From Macrostomum hystrix (lineage: Eukaryota; Platyhelminthes; Macrostomidae), in contig CATNEN010000003.1 in the NCBI GenBank assembly GCA_950097015.1, forward strand, positions 930,001-994,000: DNA of 64,000 nucleotides. The letters are read 5' to 3'. Of the stretch, positions 21,828 to 33,850 are shown one piece after another. A program made the translations under genes and the position numbers. Position 1 is the stretch's first letter. Each line of letters starts with the position of its first letter. A model generated the notes under the pieces. It saw only the letters and a program-made list of their open reading frames with translations, did no database searches and had not been told where the DNA came from.

Positions 21828-24800
21828 AAAAATCTATTGCCTCTCCTAGCATAATTGCTATAATATTGGTTTGGTGTGTCTAGGCCCCACCTAATTTAGT
21901 TAGGCCCTATATAAGTCATTGCTTATTGGCATGGTCCTATGCAAATAGTGTCAAGGTCAAGTTGATTCACTTGAAGTCACTCATTATACTAGATGCAAAA
22001 ATTGTAAGTAAAATATAGAGCCAAAATCACAATAGGCCAGTTTGCCTCAAACTGTGCTGGAATGCTGGCTACATGGACCTACATCAGGCTATTGCCCATG
22101 TGCTCGGCTGGCAATATGACAGTGCCATCAGCATGTGGATAAAGCCATGGGTGCTAGGGTCTGTCTAGTAAGCCCATTGGAGACCCACATACTAGACTTA
22201 ACAAAATATAGACTTTACACTTTATAGCCTACAAATAATGGAACAGGCAGTCCTACAATCATGTCTCTGGAAACAACCTGCAGAGCTGGCAACAGCTTTT
22301 AAGTCCATGATCTGACCTCTAGTGTCAAGTTCTTTAGTGTCTCAGTATATCAAATGTGGTGATATAGTCTGAAACCAACTTTCTGGACAAGACTGCAAAT
22401 GCTAGAGGGACTTGCTTGGTTGTCAACCCCCTTCTGATGTAGTAGTGCACTGAGCAGAGTTGCTTGAATGGTGCATGTAAAATGTTGAAGGTGCCATCCA
22501 GAAACCATAATGTAGAGGAAGCAAGCAGCTCCTTCTAGTTAGTATTGAAAAGCAGCAGATGGCACTTTCTTGTGCCTTCAATCTGGATAGCACTGCAGAG
22601 AAATCTGGAGGCAGATGATTCACAGCCAGTTCAAATTGCAGGTCAATGGGACACTGGGCGCTCAGCCTCATAAGCTTGATTTGCAATGTGCATATGCTGA
22701 TTGATGGTAGGATGATAGGATGTGAGGGCCAATGTTTGCATTTTTAAGCAGCTTTGCCTCCACAATTGCAGCCACTGTCCTGAAGCAATGCCACTTCGCC
22801 TCCTGTTTGACCTAAGCAACAAGTTAACACTTTACCACCTCACACACCAGTTGTTTGCAGACATGGTCAGTCTGACTACATCTAAAATTTCCCTGGCTAG
22901 ATCCTTGATTGCAGTAGCCAAGCACTTTACTGTAGAATTGGGTTGTGTGTAGCAATAGTACTAAATGTTCTTCTTCTGTAGGTTGAATGCTAGCATGCAC
23001 TCTAGCTTACCAATACACTGAATAATTGTGGACTTCTGCTTGCTAGTGCCATTGCCATTAGCAAACTGAATTGGGGTTTTTTGGTTTTGAGATTTATGTT
23101 GTTAATATATTATATTTATTAAGGTGCAGAATATATGGTCTTCAGCTCTGGCTCAGACATTGCTCATTTCTAATTACTCTACTTGTATAAGCAGAGGTGC
23201 ATGCCTGTGCAAGGTGCAGGGAATTAGCAGAAATACTTATTACTTATATTTCTGCAAGTTGATGATAAGTTGTTAATAGAAGATGCAGCAAATTTAGAGA
23301 GGATCTTTTAGATTTGATTCAGCTTTGGGTGACTCTTAATAGTCTGGCCAGTCTTTGGGGAAAAAAAGTCAGCAGCTTTAAGGAAATGACTTGAAATAGT
23401 TTGGTCAATCTATCAAATGGTCAGAATTAAAACATATACATCTTGGTCACTTTTTTGACTGCCATTATTGGGAGACCAGACACTTGGTCATTCCATCAAC
23501 CTATTTGACAAAATGGCAGTTGATGAACCCTAAATTAGCACTAGCACCCTAAATTATCTTCCAAAATTTTCTACAGTGTAACAAATAAATAAATATAATA
23601 AATAAAGTAAGAGCCTAAAAACCTGAGAACCAACTTTTTAGTTTTTGCTTCAGATTTAAAATAGAATTACTTGACTGCCAGAAAACCCCCAGCCACCACC
23701 AACCTCATGTCTACCCAACCAAGCTATCCAATAGACTATCATCTTTAATTCCCCCTAACCCTTACCCTAGCTATGGCAATCTTGGTATGTGGCAGTCTTG
23801 GTTCTATACCATAAAAACAATATTCAATTCTGCTATAAAATAAATTATGTCTAGAATATGGCCATATCAAGAATCATCAAGACTAAGGCACTGACAAACA
23901 ACTGCTTGCTTGTCTAAAGAACAGCTTAAAATAGTGGCTTTCCTAACTTTCACAACAGGAAAGTGATAGTAAAATACAAGTGTATGTTGCCTATGTTTTC
24001 AGTTTTTTGTCAGCAGTTCCTACATGTGTTCTAATGCCATCTTCTATGATTGGCCTGTCACATTGCAGGCATTACTATGACCAGTAATATTGTACAGTCT
24101 TTAAATAGTAACAATAATCCTATTTATTTAGCCAGGGTGGCAATGCTTCTGTTGTTATTGCCTTTGTTGATTGCATTGATTATCAATTGATGCTTTTTGT
24201 TGCTGATATTTGCATATAGTGCAGGTGGTATTCCAGCATCTTTGACATGGATTCTATTTTAGCATTTGATATGTGTTCATATTGTACTCTATTTTGGGAT
24301 CGACATGAACTGATATGGCTACTATACTATTATGCGTTTTTCTAGATTTTTGTGCTTTGTGCTTTATGCTTTGGTCACACATTTATATTATGTCCATATA
24401 GTAAAACACAGAAGTAAATTAATTATTCTTTTGGCTTGATTTTAAGGCTTAGCAGTGCACTAGACTAGCCTTAAAATAAAGTTTGATTCTATACTCAATC
24501 TGCCTTACTCTCAAGTTATAATATGAGTGTGTATTACTTATTAATAATTTTCCAGTTTTGGCCTTTTAAAATTTTAATTTCTTTCCCCACTGAGTAGGAT
24601 AAGTCTCTTAAGAATTACTTTCTTTAACTTTAAGTATTCATTTTTCACACCAAACAATTTGAAACTTTTTATAGCCTATTATATGACATACCCAAGGCAA
24701 AATGATCAAATACTATCATTTTAGCAAGCAAAGGTGTAAAAATATAGTGTTTAGCTTGAAGCTTAAAAACATTGAAATTCAAACAACAAAGTGGGTATTA

Positions 24801-25246
24801 AACAATTGCAATTTTTTTTAAGAAATATATTTTGTCTTTAGTCTTAAAGAGAATTTTAACACAATAGCATTTTCTAGGCCTGCCACAACTTGGCATCCCT
24901 TAACATTTTTCTTATTTAATATTGAGAAGAGAAAATGGATTGTCAAACTTAGAAATGGTTATGTTCATAAAATAATTGCTTAATTATTGTTGAGGTACAA
25001 ATAATGCAGACAGTGTTAAAGTTGACTTTTCAATGCTTTGTTTAACAATTCCAGTACCTACCATTTTGGTCCTATCCTTGCCCTTTAGCCCTTGGCTACC
25101 AATATACATAGTCAGTATTTATGTTTTAATATTGGTTTACTTTATATATTAATAATGGGGAGATATGGAGATACCTAATAAAACATAATATTGCTTATAT
25201 TTTTAGTGCTATACTTCCATAAATTAACAGACTGAGTGGTTACTAC

Positions 25247-27020
25247 ATGGCGGCTAGCAATGATGGCACTAATGGTATAGGAGGAGACCATGCTGCTACT
25301 AGTCTGAGCACTGTTGGCACAGCTTATGAGCAATGCCTTCGTCGAGCTATGGCTGCGATCTTGCTAGATTGCGGTTTTCAATCCAGCACTGGCAGGTGTC
25401 TGCGCCTGTTGCAGGTAAGCTGGGATTGTAATCAGTAATTAGTAATTAGTCTGCCAAGACTCATTATCTCTAGTGACACACAGTATGCCTGACTCATCTC
25501 TAGTGACACACAGTATGCCTGACTCATCTCTAGTGACACACAGTATGCCTGACTCATCTCTAGTGACACACAGTCTGCCTGACTCATCTCTAGTGACACA
25601 CAGTATGCCTGACTCATCTCTAGTGACACACAGTATGCCTGACTCATCTCTAGTGACACACAGTCTGCCTGACTCATCTCTAGTGACACACAGTATGCCT
25701 GACTCATCTCTAGTGACACACAGTCTGCCTGACTCATCTCTAGTGACACACAGTATGCCTGACTCATCTCTAGTGACACACAGTATGCCTGACTCATCTC
25801 TAGTGACACACAGTCTGCCTGGCTCATCTCTAGTGACACAGTCTGCCTGACTCATCTCTAGTGACACACAGTATGCCTGACTCATCTCTAGTGACACACA
25901 GTATGCCTGACTCATCTCTAGTGACACACAGTCTGCCTGACTCATCTCTAGTGACACAGTCTGCCTGACTCATCTCTAGTGACACACAGTATGCCTGACT
26001 CATCTCTAGTGACACACAGTATGCCTGACTCATCTCTAGTGACACACAGTATGCCTGACTCATCTCTAGTGACACACAGTCTGCCTGACTCATCTCTAGT
26101 GACACACAGTATGCCTGACTCATCTCTAGTGACACACAGTCTGCCTGGACTCATCGTTACTCCTGACGCCCATTCCGCAGGCGGCTCTTGAGCACTTTCT
26201 GCAGCAGGTGGGTCAGAGTGCTCGCGCCTACGCTGAAGCGGCTGGCCGCACTCAGCCAGTCCTGGGTGATGCCACAATGGCCCTGGTCGACTATGGCATC
26301 ACCGTGTCGTCATTGATAGATTTCGCTCGCCAGCCGCGCCAGCAGTCGCAGTTTAGACTGCGTAACATCCCGGCCGTGTTCGGGCACGACTGGCTCTCCG
26401 AGGCCGCATTGAAGCGTTCGTCCAATGCTGACAGGCGAATCCAACAGAGTCAGCAGCAAACTGACCGGCCCAGTCATATTCCGGATCACCTGCCGCCGTA
26501 TCCGCGGCCACACACTTTTGTATCCACGCCGGCATTTCGTCTCCGTCATTTTCATCAGCGTTCCAGCGCTAGTAGGCGCCGCATTAAAAGACAACAAAGA
26601 CCCAACGCCAACAATGTCGCTAGCGATGATGAAGACAATTTCGGAAATGTCAACAATGCCACTAATAGTAGCTTAAATGACCCAGCCGATGGCGAGCCGG
26701 ATACCGAGGAGTCCGAAGTGTTTCGTCGCAGAGCAGCTGAGCATCGTCGGCAGACAGAACTGGCGCTGACTCGATTCCTAGCCGCTACTGGCCAGACGCA
26801 TTCGCTGTTTCTAGGCGAATCAGCTGCAGCCAATGAGAAACCGCCGGCCTTGGATCCATTCCGACTGACAGCCAATGAGCTCAATCCGCGACCATTCGTG
26901 CCCGCTTTGATGTCTGCCATCGCTGGCGTCGCCGATGAGGTCCAATCAGCGGCGTCGCCAGTCAAGCCGCGGCCGAATCATCCCAATCCATTTTTGAGGC
27001 CGCCGAAATTTCCTATGTGA
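25247..27020 (+). CDS. TAF8: TFIID subunit TAF8
   Basis: Two exons, 25247-25414 and 26181-27020, joined in phase 0, give 335 residues. The histone fold spans about residues 27-100 (AYEQCLRRAMAAILLDCGF, then SARAYAEAAGRTQP and ALVDYGI) and is split by the intron. Next come the conserved TAF8 C-terminal features: HIPDHLPPYPRPHTFVSTPA, then LALTRFLAATGQTHSLF, and a terminal NPFLRP. In TFIID, TAF8 pairs with TAF10 through the histone fold and holds TAF2 through its C-terminal part. The central stretch is longer than usual, with an acidic insert (ASDDEDNF) between the two conserved C-terminal blocks. The donor is CAG/GTAAGC and the acceptor TTCCGCAG. The intron is almost entirely a 30-bp minisatellite. 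The start is the first ATG, 26 residues before the fold. AT-rich desert lies upstream and a giant 30-bp array downstream. Confidence 0.94.
25461..26155. repeat. 30-bp minisatellite, TAF8 intron
   Basis: About 23 copies of GACTCATCTCTAGTGACACA plus CAGTATGCCT or CAGTCTGCCT. Two copies have a 2-bp deletion. Open frames on both strands are by-products. Confidence 0.97.
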
Positions 27021-27399
27021 TTTGTGCGCCTACTCTGTTTGTCCATGTCTCATTATCACATCTGCTAAGTATTGTACAGTTCGTTTGTGCAAATCTCTCT
27101 GATTCAGTTAGTAAACGTTTGCGTTGTCTCAAGCATTATGTACTTTTTACAAAGTTTTTTAAGCATACGTTTTAGATTTGTTATCATTTGATTAAAATAT
27201 TTTTTGAAATGTTAGCCTAGCTATAGCTGTTAAGTAAGTTTTCATTCTCTTGATTTTCATTGTCAATACAATACGTAATTACATAATTGGTCATTACACA
27301 GGGTCTTAGTTAGTTATCTCTGAGACTTAAGATTTGCCAATAGTCATTCCTGCGTCACTAGATTCGGTCGTACTTGATTCTGTGTCTTTAGATTCAATC

Positions 27400-29345
27400 A
27401 TACTCAATTATTTGTCATAGTCGTCTCTGAGTCTTTAGATTCGGTCATAGTGGTCTCTGAGTTTTTAGATTCGGTCATAGTGGTCTCTGAGTTTTTAGAT
27501 TCGGTCATAGTGGTCTCTGAGTTTTTAGATTCGGTCATAGTGGTCTCTGAGTCTTTAGATTCGGTCATAGTCGTCTCTGAGTTTTTAGATTCGGTCATAG
27601 TGGTCTCTGAGTCATTAGATTCGGTCATAGTGGTCTCTGAGTCTTTAGATTCGGTCATAGTGGTCTCTGAGTCTTTAGATTCGGTCATAGTGGTCTCTGA
27701 GTCTTTAGATTCGGTCATAGTGGTCTCTGAGTTTTTAGATTCGGTCATAGTGGTCTCTGAGTCTTTAGATTCGGTCATAGTGGTCTCTGAGTTTTTAGAT
27801 TCGGTCATAGTGGTCTCTGAGTCTTTAGATTCGGTCATAGTGGTCTCTGAGTTTTTAGATTCGGTCATAGTGGTCTCTGAGTCTTTAGATTCGGTCATAG
27901 TAGTCTCTGAGTCTTTAGATTCGGTCATAGTCATCTCTGAGTCTTTAGATTCGGACATTGTGGTCTCTGAGTCTTTAGATTCGGTCATAGTGGTCTCTGA
28001 GTCTTTAGATTCGGTCATAGTGGTCTCTGAGTCTTTAGATTCGGTCATAGTGGTCTCTGAGTCTTTAGATTCGGTCATAGTAGTCTCTGAGTCTTTAGAT
28101 TCGGTCATAGTGGTCTCTGAGTTTTTAGATTCGGTCATAGTGGTCTCTGAGTCTTTAGATTCGGTCATAGTGGTCTCTGAGTCTTTAGATTCGGTCATAG
28201 TAGTCTCTGAGTCTTTAGATTCGGTCATAGTGGTCTCTGAGTCTTTAGATTCGGTCATAGTAGTCTCTGAGTCTTTAGATTCGGTCATAGTCGTCTCTGA
28301 GTCTTTAGATTCGGTCATAGTGGTCTCTGATTCTTTAGATTCGGTCATAGTGGTCTCTGAGTCTTTAGATTCGGTCGTAGTAGTCTCTGAGTCTTTAGAT
28401 TCGGTCATAGTGGTCTCTGAGTCTTTAGATTCGGTCATAGTTGTCTCTGAGTCTTTAGATTCGGTCATAGTAGTCGCTGAGTCTTTAGATTCGGTCATAG
28501 TGGTCTCTGAGTCTTTAGATTCGGTCATAGTGGTCTCTGAGTCTTTAGATTCGGTCATAGTGGTCTCTGAGTCTTTAGATTCGGTCATAGTGGTCTCTGA
28601 GTCTTTAGATTCGGTCATAGTGGTCTCTGAGTCTTTAGATTCGGTCATAGTAGTCTCTGAGTCTTTAGATTCGGTCATAGTGGTCTCTGAGTCTTTAGAT
28701 TCGGTCATAGTGGTCTCTGAGTCTTTAGATTCGGTCATAGTGGTCTCTGAGTCTTTAGATTCGGTAATAGTGGTCTCTGAGTCTTTAGATTCGGTCATAG
28801 TGGTCTCTGAGTCTTTAGATTCGGTCATAGTTGTCTCTGAGTCTTTAGATTCGGTCATAGTAGTCTCTGAGTCTTTAGATTCGGTCATAGTAGTCTCTGA
28901 GTCTTTAGATTCGGTCATAGTGGTCTCTGAGTCTTTAGATTCGGTCATAGTGGTCTCTGAGTCTTTAGATTCGGTCATAGTTGTCTCTGAGTCTTTAGAT
29001 TCGGTCATAGTAGTCGCTGAGTCTTTAGATTCGGTCATAGTGGTCTCTGAGTCTTTAGATTCGGTCATAGTTGTCTCTGAGTCTTTAGATTCGGTCATAG
29101 TAGTCGCTGAGTCTTTAGATTCGGTCATAGTAGTCGCTGAGTCTTTAGATTCGGTCATAGTTGTCTCTGAGTCTTTAGATTCGGTCATAGTAGTCGCTGA
29201 GTCTTTAGATTCGGTCATAGTAGTCGCTGAGTCTTTAGATTCGGTCATAGTTGTCTCTGAGTCTTTAGATTCGGTCATAGTAGTCGCTGAGTCTTTAGAT
29301 TCGGTCATAGTCGTCCCTAAATCAGTAAATCTATCATTATCGTCT
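27400..29345. repeat. Giant 30-bp minisatellite (~63 copies) between TAF8 and the zinc-finger gene
   Basis: The unit contains GTCTCTGAGTCTTTAGATTC then GGTCATAGTN. The most variable site is N, which takes all four bases. No indels over about 1.9 kb, so frames of about 634 codons are open on both strands: a Thr/Ser/Glu-rich TTMTESKDSE repeat on minus and a VSESLDSVIV repeat on plus. There is no start context or splice support for a gene. Confidence 0.97.
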
Positions 29346-29451
29346 TTGAGTCATTAGACCGTGGAATAGGCCAAAAGTCGTTCCTTTCCCTAAGATTTGT
29401 ATTCAGTAGCAACTGTTTTACTCAGGTATTTGTTCTATCCTTCAAGCGCTA

Positions 29452-29461
29452 GTCACGTGAC
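29452..29461. promoter_or_regulatory. Palindromic E-box GTCACGTGAC
   Basis: The full 10-bp palindrome matches the MiT/TFE (CLEAR) or USF type and sits 16 bp upstream of the zinc-finger gene ATG. An adjacent GACGCATCA looks CRE-like. Confidence 0.35.
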
Positions 29462-29476
29462 GCATCACCGGGCCAG

Positions 29477-32110
29477 ATGCGCCTTCGCTGTCAGAATCTG
29501 CCGGCTCTGATGCGGGCCGTTGGCCAACTGGAAGAATCCACAGGCGCAGATTTTTGCACCTCAACCAGACGCTCGCTGACAAAGTATGTCGCCGAGTTGA
29601 CTTCGGATTCTCAATATCCGGGAAGGAGGCATCAGCGGCGCAGTTTTCAGCCGCTGTTCAGAGATCGAGATTCCTCCAGCTCGCTGGACACCTTCTGCGC
29701 GAAATCCAGCCGCCTATTGGACTGGGACGGCACTCCGCACATTGTGGTCATGACCGAGTATCGTTGGTGCTCTATGCGAGCTCCGAAGTCTTTGGGCAGA
29801 AATCGGACTCAACCGGTGCTGCTCATGCATCGGCGACGTGGCCACAGGTCCGTTGATGACACAGCTGTTGGCACAGGCGTTGGCACTGGCTGCTCAGCCT
29901 GCGTCATTATCAAAGCTGTGATGAGATTTCCGCAATACCGCTTGGAAACAGGAGACCGCGGCCTGCAATCTCTCATTAGTCACCGTTTGCGCTATCTAAT
30001 GTCGCGTCGACAATATCCCGGAGAAGTATGGTATTATGCATATTTTCCATCGGTTAGTGAGCACAATCATCCTCTGCTGCCCGCGGTACCGGCACAGCAT
30101 CAGAATCTACTGGGCGATCCGTCTGATCATTCTTTTCTGTTGACTCTGGATTCTTTAGGCCAGCTAGTTGCTAGGCAACCAGCTAAAGACGAAACGACGA
30201 GCGGTTTGGGTGATAGCAAAGGTTAGTTGCTACGTGGTACAGGTTAATTTTTTATAGCTCGTTAGCTTAAGAGTCTGTTTTAAGACTAACCTCATACTCC
30301 TGAATGTTCAGTGGAAGGCCTGACCCAATTATCTTACTCCTGAAGGTCAAGTGGATAGCCTGACCCAATTATCTTACTCCTGAAGGTCCAGTGGATAGCC
30401 TGACCCAATTATCTTACTACTGAAGGTCCAGTGGATAGCCTGACCCAATTATCTTACTCCTGAAGGTCCAGTGGATAGCCTGACCCAATTATCTTACTCC
30501 TGAAGGTCAAGTGGATAGCCTGACCCAATTATCTTACTCCTGAAGGTCCAGTGGATAGCCTGACCCAATTATCTTACTCCTGAATGTCCGGTGGATAGCC
30601 TGACCCAATTATCTTACTCCTGAAGGTCCAGTGGATAGCCTGACCCAATTATCTTACTCCTGAAGGTCCAGTGGATAGCCTGACCCAGTTATCTTACTCC
30701 TGAATGTCCGGTGGATAGCCTGACCCAATTATCTTACTCCTGAAGGTCCAGTGGATAGCCTGACCATATTATCTTACTCCTGAAGGTGCACTAGAAGACT
30801 AGGCCTATTTTTGTTTTCTCGGACTGAAAGTAGTATGTTCGCAATTTTCCAATGCTGCAACAGAAACAGGCCATCAGCTCCGTCTACTTCGCCAGCTGGA
30901 CATGTCCGACTGCGTGATGCGATCTGAGAGCAGCTTTCAAGCACTGCTCAATAGACTGCGCCAATATTTGAAACAACGACAAAGCCAGCTGAAACAGCAA
31001 AGACACATACCTGCTACTAACAGTAGCATCAATAGTAGCTTGGTAACTGATTATCGCCCATCTCCTATTGATTGGCGCGATTCGCTTGTTGGCGTTGATC
31101 TAGACGATGACAGTAATGACGGATTGGACGATCCGGCATCGACTGTAGCTTCTGTGTCGATTGCTGCCGCCACTGCTGCTGCCACTGATTTGACTGCGGT
31201 CAGAGGAGTACGTGTATCTAAAACATGTGATTCGAAATCATTCGTGTTTCAGTTAATGATTTTTTTATTTTAGCTTCATTGAATCTGAGATCTAGACATC
31301 AGAATTTCTTTTTGTCAGTTTTTTAGGAATGTTTGTTATTAAATTAAAAGATTTTAAATTTCATTTTCTGGTACTAAGAAAATTTAAATATAGTATTGTG
31401 AATACGTTGAAAAATTGCAGTAACATGTAGTGACTGGCAGAGCGGTAAACGGGTTCCCTCTCAGTCTCGCACCAAGGTTCCTTGGCTCGATTCCGCGGCG
31501 AGACTACATTCATTTAGGGCGCAGCCGCGGAGAGAAGGCTTTAGGTACACTGCCTGACAATGATAAAGTCAAGGCAGATGTACACACCTGCGCTCAGGAG
31601 TCTGCAAAATGGGCAGTATTGCCTCCTCGCTGGCTGCGAGTCTACTGCCACCAAATGATGTGCCACTGCCTACAGGCCTTAATTCTGGTCTGTTCTCAAA
31701 TAATCTTACAGGATGACGTCACCGACGGCAGCGATTGCGCAATTTTCATCGACGCCGATAGTCAACAAAATGTGCTTGACCAAGAAATCGGCGATGTTGA
31801 ACTAGATGACAATCTAGGCCACATTGGCGAGGATCGTGACAGTGTCGATATTAAAAATGAAGCTTCTAGACCGATGGATATTGAATGGAAGCCTCGACGC
31901 GGTCGACCTCTCAAGGATCCTCTGCTGCCCAGATCTGCCAGATTGACAGCCTCTGAAGTTCGCTGGTTTCAATGCGGCGGTGTTGGCGCCCTCGGTGCGA
32001 CATCCGCCACCGTGGCTGATCGTTTAGAAGCCGCCGAGGCAAGGATTGGCCGGCTGGAGAGTCAGGTTGCTCAGCTGACCTCTTTGATTGGATGCGATCC
32101 TACTATATAA
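29477..32110 (+). CDS. Zinc-finger-like / AT-hook / coiled-coil protein, family unknown
   Basis: Three exons, 29477-30221, 30864-31207 and 31712-32110, join in phase and give 495 residues. The ATG at 29477 is the first after an in-frame TAG at about 29449. Exon 1 carries a Cys/His pattern: Cys at CQNLP and TEYRWC, then GCSACVIIKAV, then SEHNHPLLP. This resembles the C...C...HxH pattern of WRKY-GCM1 or FAR1/SWIM-associated DNA-binding zinc fingers; that resemblance is inference. Exon 2 is helical and Gln-rich, then acidic (DLDDDSNDGLDD). Exon 3 is acidic, then has an AT-hook-like KPRRGRPLKD and a final heptad-like helix (LEAAEARIGRLESQVAQLTS). Together these suggest a nuclear DNA-binding protein. 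Intron 1 is filled by a 40-bp minisatellite and intron 2 contains a tRNA-derived SINE. A palindromic E-box, GTCACGTGAC, lies 16 bp upstream of the ATG. A second frame in the middle of exon 1 (29554-29856) is also open but lacks the motifs. Confidence 0.7.
30290..30790. repeat. 40-bp minisatellite, intron 1 of zinc-finger gene
   Basis: About 12 copies with GTGGATAGCCTGACCCAATT and ATCTTACTCCTGAAGGTCCA. Very uniform. Confidence 0.96.
31428..31690 (+). mobile_element. SINE family B in intron 2 of the zinc-finger gene
   Basis: CTGGCAGAGCGGTAAACGGG, then GGGCGCAGCCGCGGAGAGAA, ACTGCCTGACAATGATAAAG and CTCGCTGGCTGCGAGTCTAC. The copy is diverged but complete in block order. It lies immediately upstream of the exon 3 acceptor at 31711. 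Confidence 0.8.
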
Positions 32111-32261
32111 CTTTGTTGCATTTCTGCCATGTGTTCATTGACTGTAGTCTGTTAAATCCCTCATAGGCCTCATCCCTCACAATGTCTCATAGGCTTTTGT
32201 TTATTTTGAAGATAGTCCAAGCGGTTAAATGATGTCATTATCATTCTAACCGCTTGGACCT

Positions 32262-32475
32262 CTCTGATTGGCTGCAATCTTATCAGATTTATTTGTAACT
32301 CATTGGAGCTCTCTGATTGGCTGCAATTTTATCAGATTTATTTGGAACTCATTGGAGCTCTCTGATTGGCTGCAATCTTATCAGATTTATTTGTAACTCA
32401 TTGGAGCTCTCTGATTGGCTGCAATCTTATCAGATTTATTTGTAACTGATTGGAGCTCTCTGATTGGCTGTGATA
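32262..32475. repeat. ~49-bp repeat carrying inverted CCAAT boxes
   Basis: Four copies with GAGCTCTCTGATTGGCTGCA, then ATCAGATTTATTTGTAACTC, begin about 150 bp after the zinc-finger gene stop. Each unit has ATTGG. Similar CTCTGATTGG motifs recur singly at 34262, 34313 and 34361. Confidence 0.85.
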
Positions 32476-33045
32476 GAATCAGAGTATCAGTTTAACCCCC
32501 TAGGTCACTTCGACCTAGTCATTCGATTCGCCGTTGTTCAAGCGGGTTTTTAGTCAAAGCGTTCTATAATTACTAGGACTATTTTTAGATACGGTAAAAT
32601 AAAAATCAATTATTGTCTTAGCTGTATCGAATAGAGAGACATCGGCGCATGGCTTAGTAACTAAATTGTACTTTGTGATGTTTGAAATATAATATCGATT
32701 TTTCGCTTACAGGCTTGTTTACACATTTAGCAGTCTAGTTAGTCTACATGTTTACGCGGCAATCCTTTCTTTACATTATTATGCAATTCTTTTTAGTGCT
32801 TTTTGCTTTAGTCTTATCAAAATTTTGTAGATGCTTCGTTTCATATGTTAATATAGGCGTCTTCTGACTATACTTCTGACTTACTAGTGCATTACTTGTT
32901 ATTGTTAGATATATCCTGATGTCATGTTCTGTTTTAATAAATCTGTTTTATTCAAATTGTACGCTTCGTTTTTCTTTGCTTATTTTTGAGTTCACTGATT
33001 TAGTCGTAGTTATATATTTCATTTGTAGGATAATCATGGTTTTAC

Positions 33046-33290
33046 TGTAGGGGTTGTGGCCTAGTGTGGCCGGTCACTGCGACTCAAAGGTCGGGGTTTC
33101 TATTCCCGACTCCAAACTGAACAGTTTTTTACCATTAGCAAGACATTTAACTCTGCCTTGCTTCAGTTCACCCAGCTGTTAAATGGGTACCAGTTGGGTT
33201 AATTGAGGCTGGGTATGGCGTCCCACCCAGTCCATGGACTGAACAGCCGTACGCAGCCTACAGATGCGCCGCGCAATAGCTGCTGCTTTG
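33046..33290 (+). mobile_element. SINE family A, near full length
   Basis: The tRNA-like head (GGGGTTGTGGCCTAGTGTGG; decayed B box TCGGGGTTTCTATTCCCGAC) is followed by TTCACCCAGCTGTTAAATGG, CAGTCCATGGACTG and GCGCCGCGCAATAG. This is the best copy for the family structure. Confidence 0.8.
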
Positions 33291-33359
33291 CTGTCGAAAG
33301 CACATGTTACCTAATTAGGGCAGGTGAAATCAATTATTTAATTATTTATTTATAGTTCT

Positions 33360-33760
33360 TTAAATGTAGGACTACCAAGCCATTTTCCCGCCCGTTTTTA
33401 TACCATAAACGGGCGGCAAAAGGTCGGTGACCGTCGAAGTCGGAGATGGTGCAAGCACATTCGGGTGACATGCTGATAAAGTTTGAAGGTCTGGAAAGGC
33501 CGCACTGAGGCGCAGTGCAAATTCGTGTATGGGGTGAATGAAATACACTAGCTCTCATGGGAAAAATCGGACCTTCGGCCAGAAACATTGAATATCTCGA
33601 CGGTCTGAAGAGCTGGCGACTTGTTTCTTGTTTCAGAAGATGCACAACAAAAAGTTGGCCCGTGTTCTTGAGTTTCGTGTGCTTGCATTGTTACGTTCGG
33701 GTGCAGCAAAAAAATTGCCAGGGGAGGGCGGAAATCCCCCCTTTGTAGTTCTACTGTTAA
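33360..33760. mobile_element. piggyBac-type MITE, copy 1
   Basis: Bounded by TTAA on both sides (33360-33363 and 33757-33760). The terminal inverted repeats read ATGTAGGACTACC on the left and GGTAGTTCTACTG-like on the right. There is no transposase frame. The interior is shared with the copy at 35297-35765, including the string GGCCGCACTGAGGCGCAGTG. TTAA duplication is the hallmark of piggyBac transposition. It ends 91 bp before the exon at 33851. Confidence 0.8.
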
Positions 33761-33850
33761 TAATATGAGAATACGGATGCTATCAAAAAATAGGCCAGGT
33801 TTGCTGTTGTTTCTTTTCGCTGATCAAGCCGACCCTGTCTCTGTTTTCAG

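Larger units (their letters stand above)
16818..25246. other. AT-rich gene desert with MITEs
   Basis: Outside the four inverted-repeat elements at 18450-21827 I see no exon, RNA gene or array. Open frames are short and lack coding composition. Frequent AGGCCTA palindromes occur. Confidence 0.7.
32111..33850. other. Intergenic: inverted-CCAAT repeat, SINE A, MITE 1
   Basis: An AATAAA near 32936 may end the zinc-finger transcript. The remainder is AT-rich. Confidence 0.6.

Noticed and set aside
25461..26155. CRISPR-like direct repeats
   Set aside because: This and the other regular arrays have no unique spacers: the units are contiguous. The host is an animal.
25432..26277. Several 100- to 170-codon frames on both strands in the TAF8 intron
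   Set aside because: Products of the 30-bp array; the flanking TAF8 exons join cleanly across it.
27404..29357. Two ~634-codon open frames on opposite strands
   Set aside because: They arise from an indel-free 30-bp minisatellite; no start context, splice support or non-repetitive coding sequence. Reported as a repeat.
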